Assembly: GCF_000512355.1 (NCBI RefSeq)
Contig: NZ_CP004006.1
Location: 1,541,001 to 1,605,000 of the forward strand
Direction of reading: 5' to 3'
DNA: 64,000 nucleotides
DNA from: Legionella oakridgensis ATCC 33761 = DSM 21215
GTDB taxonomy: Bacteria; Pseudomonadota; Gammaproteobacteria; Legionellales; Legionellaceae
In this document: positions 60,646-64,000 of the stretch, one piece after another
How positions within the stretch are numbered: position 1 is the stretch's first letter
Layout: each line of letters opens with the position of its first letter
The notes under the pieces: generated by a model
Told to the model about the DNA's origin: nothing
Seen by the model: only the letters and a program-made list of their open reading frames with translations
The model's database searches: none
Translations under genes and position numbers: made by a program

Positions 60646-62476
60646 ACAATGATTTCTCAAGAGTAAATAAACTGCATGCCCCCTGTTCCGCACCACTTAA
60701 CTGTTGCCTTAGACTGCCAAACAGTTCACGTCCCATGCCATAATAATAATGAGATAGATCAGGTTTTGCTGCCTCGCGTTGTGCTAACTCTTGCTCTGAA
60801 ACCATGCATTGTAAAACCCCATGCGCCCAATCCATTAAGATGACATCGCCGGTTTTAACCTTAGCCAACATGCCATCATCAACCGCTTCCGGTGAGATAT
60901 GAATCGCTGCCGGCACCTTTCCTGACGCCCCAGACATACGCCCATCGGTCACAAGCCCTACCTGAAATCCACGCTCTTGCAGCACCGTCAGCAGAGGAGT
61001 TAACTTATGCAACTCTGGCATGCCACACGCTTTAGGCCCCTGAAAACGAATCACTGCAACACAATCCTTATTCAACTCACCGGCTTTAAATGCAGCTTCT
61101 AACTCATGCTGACTGGAAAATACAATGGCAGGCGCCTGAATTTTTTCCACGTGTTCCGGCAAAGCAGATGTTTTAATCACTGCCCGGCCCAAATTGCCCT
61201 TTAAAACACGCAATCCTCCATGTTTGTTAAACGGTTCGGAAACCGCCCTTAAGACATCTTTATCGCCAGAACCAGTAGGACCCTCTGTCCAGCCTAATTG
61301 TTCTCCCTGTAATATTGGTGTTTGCAAGTAATGATGCAGACCAAACCCTGCAATGGTATTGACCTCTTCATGCAGTAAGCCTGCTTCCAATAAAGTACGA
61401 ATTAAATAAGCCATGCCCCCGGCACGTTGAAAATGATTAATATCGGCCTGGCCATTGGGATAGATTCGCGCAATTAACGGTATAATGGCTGACAAATCAG
61501 CAAAATCATCCCAATTAATGATGAATCCGGCTGCACGAGCGATAGCCACCAAATGCATGGTATGATTGGTTGAACCTCCAGTGGCCAATAATCCAATGAT
61601 GCCATTGACTAAAGTTTTGGCATCGACCAATTTGCCAATAGGACAATAATGTTCACCAAGATGCGTAAGTTGCACTATCTGTTGTGCAGCCGCTTTGGTT
61701 AACTCCCGCCTTAACAGCGTATTTGGATTCACAAATGACGACCCAGGCAATTGCAATCCCATAATTTCCATTAACAGTTGATTTGAATTGGCCGTCCCAT
61801 AGAACGTACAAGTTCCTGCGGTATGATAAGATGCCGCCTCCACATCAAGCAGCGCCTGCTTACCAACTTTTCCCTGGGCATATAATTGGCGAATGCGAGC
61901 TTTTTCCAAATTTGAAATGCCTGACGGCATGGGCCCTGCTGGCACAAAAATAAACGGCAAATGACCAAAAGCAAGAGCTGCCATCAGCAGTCCCGGAACA
62001 ATTTTATCGCATATGCCTAACAACAACCCACCGTCAAACATGTTGTGCGATAGAGCTACAGCGGTAGCCATGGCAATCACATCACGACTCATCAAACTTA
62101 ATTCCATCCCAGCTTGACCTTGCGTGATACCATCACACATTGCCGGAACCCCGCCCGCAAATTGCGCAATACCTCCAACTTCCTCTATAGCCTGCTTTAA
62201 TATGACAGGATAAGATTCATACGGTTGATGTGCGGAAAGCATATCATTATAAGCCGATACAATGGCAATATTAGCTTGGCTGTCACCGCGCAATGCTATT
62301 TTGTCTTTTTGACTGCAAGCAGCAAAGCCATGAGCCAAGTTGCCACAGTGCAAGACCGTTCGATGCGGCTTGGACAAACAGGCTTTCTCCAACCGCTCAA
62401 GATAGACGCTGCGACTTCGTTCACTGCGCTGAATGACTCGTTCTGTTACCTGTTTTATGACTTGATTCATCATCAC
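60638..62476 (-). CDS. edd: 6-Phosphogluconate dehydratase
   Basis: Edd dehydrates 6-phosphogluconate to KDPG using an iron-sulfur cluster. 612 residues, close to E. coli Edd (603). It has CGNLAHGFAACS, YNDMLSAHQPYE, GGVPAMCDGITQGQ (cluster cysteine), LGICDKIVPG, HTAGTCTFYGTANSNQ, ATGGSTNHTMHL, and RMSGASGKVPAAIH. All ligand cysteines seem intact. It sits between pgl (49-base gap) and the broken glk. Confidence 0.97.
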   Translation of the reverse strand: MMMNQVIKQVTERVIQRSERSRSVYLERLEKACLSKPHRTVLHCGNLAHGFAACSQKDKIALRGDSQANIAIVSAYNDMLSAHQPYESYPVILKQAIEEVGGIAQFAGGVPAMCDGITQGQAGMELSLMSRDVIAMATAVALSHNMFDGGLLLGICDKIVPGLLMAALAFGHLPFIFVPAGPMPSGISNLEKARIRQLYAQGKVGKQALLDVEAASYHTAGTCTFYGTANSNQLLMEIMGLQLPGSSFVNPNTLLRRELTKAAAQQIVQLTHLGEHYCPIGKLVDAKTLVNGIIGLLATGGSTNHTMHLVAIARAAGFIINWDDFADLSAIIPLIARIYPNGQADINHFQRAGGMAYLIRTLLEAGLLHEEVNTIAGFGLHHYLQTPILQGEQLGWTEGPTGSGDKDVLRAVSEPFNKHGGLRVLKGNLGRAVIKTSALPEHVEKIQAPAIVFSSQHELEAAFKAGELNKDCVAVIRFQGPKACGMPELHKLTPLLTVLQERGFQVGLVTDGRMSGASGKVPAAIHISPEAVDDGMLAKVKTGDVILMDWAHGVLQCMVSEQELAQREAAKPDLSHYYYGMGRELFGSLRQQLSGAEQGACSLFTLEKSLYE

Positions 62477-62525
62477 ACTCGATTTGGCACTGAAAAATCC
62501 CCTTGTTCATCCTGTAAATACACCT

Positions 62526-63212
62526 CTATGGCGCATACATGACTTGTATATCCACCGTTGGATCGTGCAAAAACGCACGAATCGGCATTGTAAAACGATC
62601 TTGTCCTGCCATGGCCTCATTAAAAATCATTAATTTTGTCTTACCCATCAAATGCAAAAATAATCTTCGACTATTTAGCAAACGTTTTTTGGTTAAAGAC
62701 AGGCGTGGATAGGGAGCAGAGCGTGGCATCACCGAGACCGTTGCGCGTTGTGTTTCATCAGCCAGCCCAAGATGAATTTCAGGACTGCCGGGAAATAATG
62801 AAGCCGTATGGCCATCTTCTCCCATGCCTAAAATAACTGCATCAAACGTTGGTAAAGCAGCTATTTGTGTTTCAACCTGCTCTTCTTCCAATGCATCATC
62901 AGTCTTATGGCATAAGCCAATAAAGGTTGCTTTCGTTGCAAATCCTTGTAATAGATAGTCTCTAACCAGGCGTTCATTGCTATCTTTGTCTGTGGCTGGC
63001 AACTTTCTCTCATCCGTTAAAGTAATGGTCACTTTCTCCCAATTTATTTGGGTTTGAGCCAACTTTTTAAATAAGTCTTTAGGCGTGTTTCCCCCGGAAA
63101 CCACGAGATAAGCACTGCCACGTTGCGCAATGGCTTGGCATAAAATAGAGGCCAGTTGTTCAGCAAAATACTGATTTAAGGTCTCAGTATCCTCAAACGA
63201 ATGCAGTTTCAT
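62526..63212 (-). CDS. pgl: 6-Phosphogluconolactonase
   Basis: Pgl hydrolyses 6-phosphogluconolactone. About 228 residues of the SOL/DevB family. Diagnostic segments are YLVVSGGNTPKDLFKKLAQT (about residues 32-51), VTITLTDERKLPATDKDSNERLV, and AVILGMGEDGHTASLFPGS. Start codons at 63212 and 63221 are both possible. The second lies inside the end of zwf, and GGGA suits 63212. Co-transcribed with zwf and edd. Confidence 0.95.
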   Translation of the reverse strand: MKLHSFEDTETLNQYFAEQLASILCQAIAQRGSAYLVVSGGNTPKDLFKKLAQTQINWEKVTITLTDERKLPATDKDSNERLVRDYLLQGFATKATFIGLCHKTDDALEEEQVETQIAALPTFDAVILGMGEDGHTASLFPGSPEIHLGLADETQRATVSVMPRSAPYPRLSLTKKRLLNSRRLFLHLMGKTKLMIFNEAMAGQDRFTMPIRAFLHDPTVDIQVMYAP

Positions 63213-63213
63213 A

Positions 63214-64000
63214 TTATTCATCCCAATTGCGACCATCCCGCGCTAGCAACGAAATTGCAGCAATAGGCCCCCAGGACCCTGCCTGATAAGTTCGGGGAAG
63301 CTCATGATAATCCTTCCAAGCATGAATAATGCCATCGACCCATTTCCAAGCCTGTTCTACTTCATCTCGACGAACAAATAAATATTGATTGCCCAATAAG
63401 GCTTCCAACAGTAAGCGCTCATAAGCATCGGCAATGCGTTGAGATTTAAAAGTTTTATCAAAACTTAAATCCAGTTTGGTTTGTTGCAAACACATCGTTT
63501 CACCCAACCCAGGGATTTTATTCATGATTTCAACTTCCACACCTTCATCAGGCTGCAAACGGATAATCAGTTTATTAGGCGATAAATGTTTATAAGTCTG
63601 ATAAAAAATATTATGCAATTGCGGTCTGAAACAAATCACCACCTCGCTTAATTTTTTGGGCATTCGTTTGCCAGTACGCAGATAAAAAGGCACACCAGCC
63701 CACCGCCAATTATCAATATCCACTTTAATGGCCACAAACGTTTCCGTCTGACTATTTGGCCGTGCCCCTGGCTCTTCGAGATAACCGACCACTGCTTGCC
63801 CACCAACAAACCCTTGTGCGTATTGACCACGAACGGTTTTTTCACTGACATTTCCTGCATCAATCGGACGCAATGCTTTTAAAACCTTGAGTTTTTCATC
63901 ACGGATGCTGTCTGCGTCCAAATTAGCAGGAGGTTCCATAGCGATTAATGATAAAATTTGCAATAAATGATTTTGTACCATATCGCGCATTTGGCCAGCA
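63214..64000 (-). CDS. zwf: Glucose-6-phosphate 1-dehydrogenase, C-terminal part (cut by window end)
   Basis: Zwf oxidises glucose-6-phosphate to the lactone with NAD(P). The frame is open to the window edge ([24 protein letters not shown]), so the N-terminal nucleotide-binding domain lies outside. The visible 261 residues carry ATFVAIKV-like [35 protein letters not shown] (shown here in sense only by its parts: [16 protein letters not shown]), the family-typical [26 protein letters not shown] and the end [11 protein letters not shown]. First gene of the Entner-Doudoroff operon. Confidence 0.97.
   Translation of the reverse strand, partial: AGQMRDMVQNHLLQILSLIAMEPPANLDADSIRDEKLKVLKALRPIDAGNVSEKTVRGQYAQGFVGGQAVVGYLEEPGARPNSQTETFVAIKVDIDNWRWAGVPFYLRTGKRMPKKLSEVVICFRPQLHNIFYQTYKHLSPNKLIIRLQPDEGVEVEIMNKIPGLGETMCLQQTKLDLSFDKTFKSQRIADAYERLLLEALLGNQYLFVRRDEVEQAWKWVDGIIHAWKDYHELPRTYQAGSWGPIAAISLLARDGRNWDE

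Overview
The window is AT-rich, densely coded gammaproteobacterial chromosome. It is most likely from the genus Legionella or a close relative in Legionellales. The evidence is the Entner-Doudoroff operon zwf-pgl-edd-glk-eda in its Legionella order, the large FadE-type acyl-CoA dehydrogenase, a minimal ProQ/FinO protein, a CqsS/LqsS-like sensor kinase, and a run of orphan helical proteins that resemble Dot/Icm effectors. No rRNA, tRNA or CRISPR array was seen.

Layout. 1-560: 3' end of aconitase. 750-4990: an Mrp/MBH-type cation/proton antiporter operon (E-F-G-MbhD-MbhE/B-C-D) without a full MnhA. 5040-9650: amino-acid permease convergent with bifunctional proline dehydrogenase PutA. 10130-13690: L,D-transpeptidase, ProQ-domain protein, ubiG with a uracil-DNA-glycosylase-like gene, and a VOC protein. 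13920-19870: arginine succinyltransferase operon (M20 hydrolase, astA, astD, astB, spermidine-synthase-like protein). 20030-23160: frr-pyrH-tsf-rpsB on the minus strand. 23420-27410: Spy-like periplasmic protein, map and glnD. 27500-31060: guaB-guaA-tadA on the minus strand. 31460-33620: minD, minE and an orphan gene. 33640-36110: fadE. 36470-41120: ugp-type sugar ABC transporter (A, E, C; no B) with a DUF1189 gene and a hydrolase. 41200-44630: ClC antiporter and fused trpE(G) behind an attenuator-like leader. 44800-47990: gatCAB. 48050-53180: lipoprotein L,D-transpeptidase, cytochrome c, CADD-like oxidase, sensor kinase, EamA exporter, a phosphoglucomutase remnant and a YqhA-family protein. 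53275-54471: a mobile element with 40-bp inverted termini and an 8-bp target duplication, carrying a GIY-YIG gene and an internally deleted IS66 transposase. 54680-59480: four orphan genes, among them a seven-repeat helical solenoid and a transglutaminase-fold protein. 59480-64000: the Entner-Doudoroff operon, with glk destroyed by an internal deletion.

Metabolic picture. Amino acids look central: uptake, proline oxidation to glutamate, arginine succinylation, beta-oxidation, and antiporter-linked ion homeostasis. Glucose phosphorylation through this operon looks lost.

Caveat. Eighteen reading-frame breaks were found, including in map, guaA and glnD. Every one is repaired by adding one base, nearly always to a short homopolymer. 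This one-sided pattern points to under-called homopolymers in the assembly rather than gene decay. The genes are therefore annotated as intact spans with the break positions given. The glk internal deletion is different and looks real.
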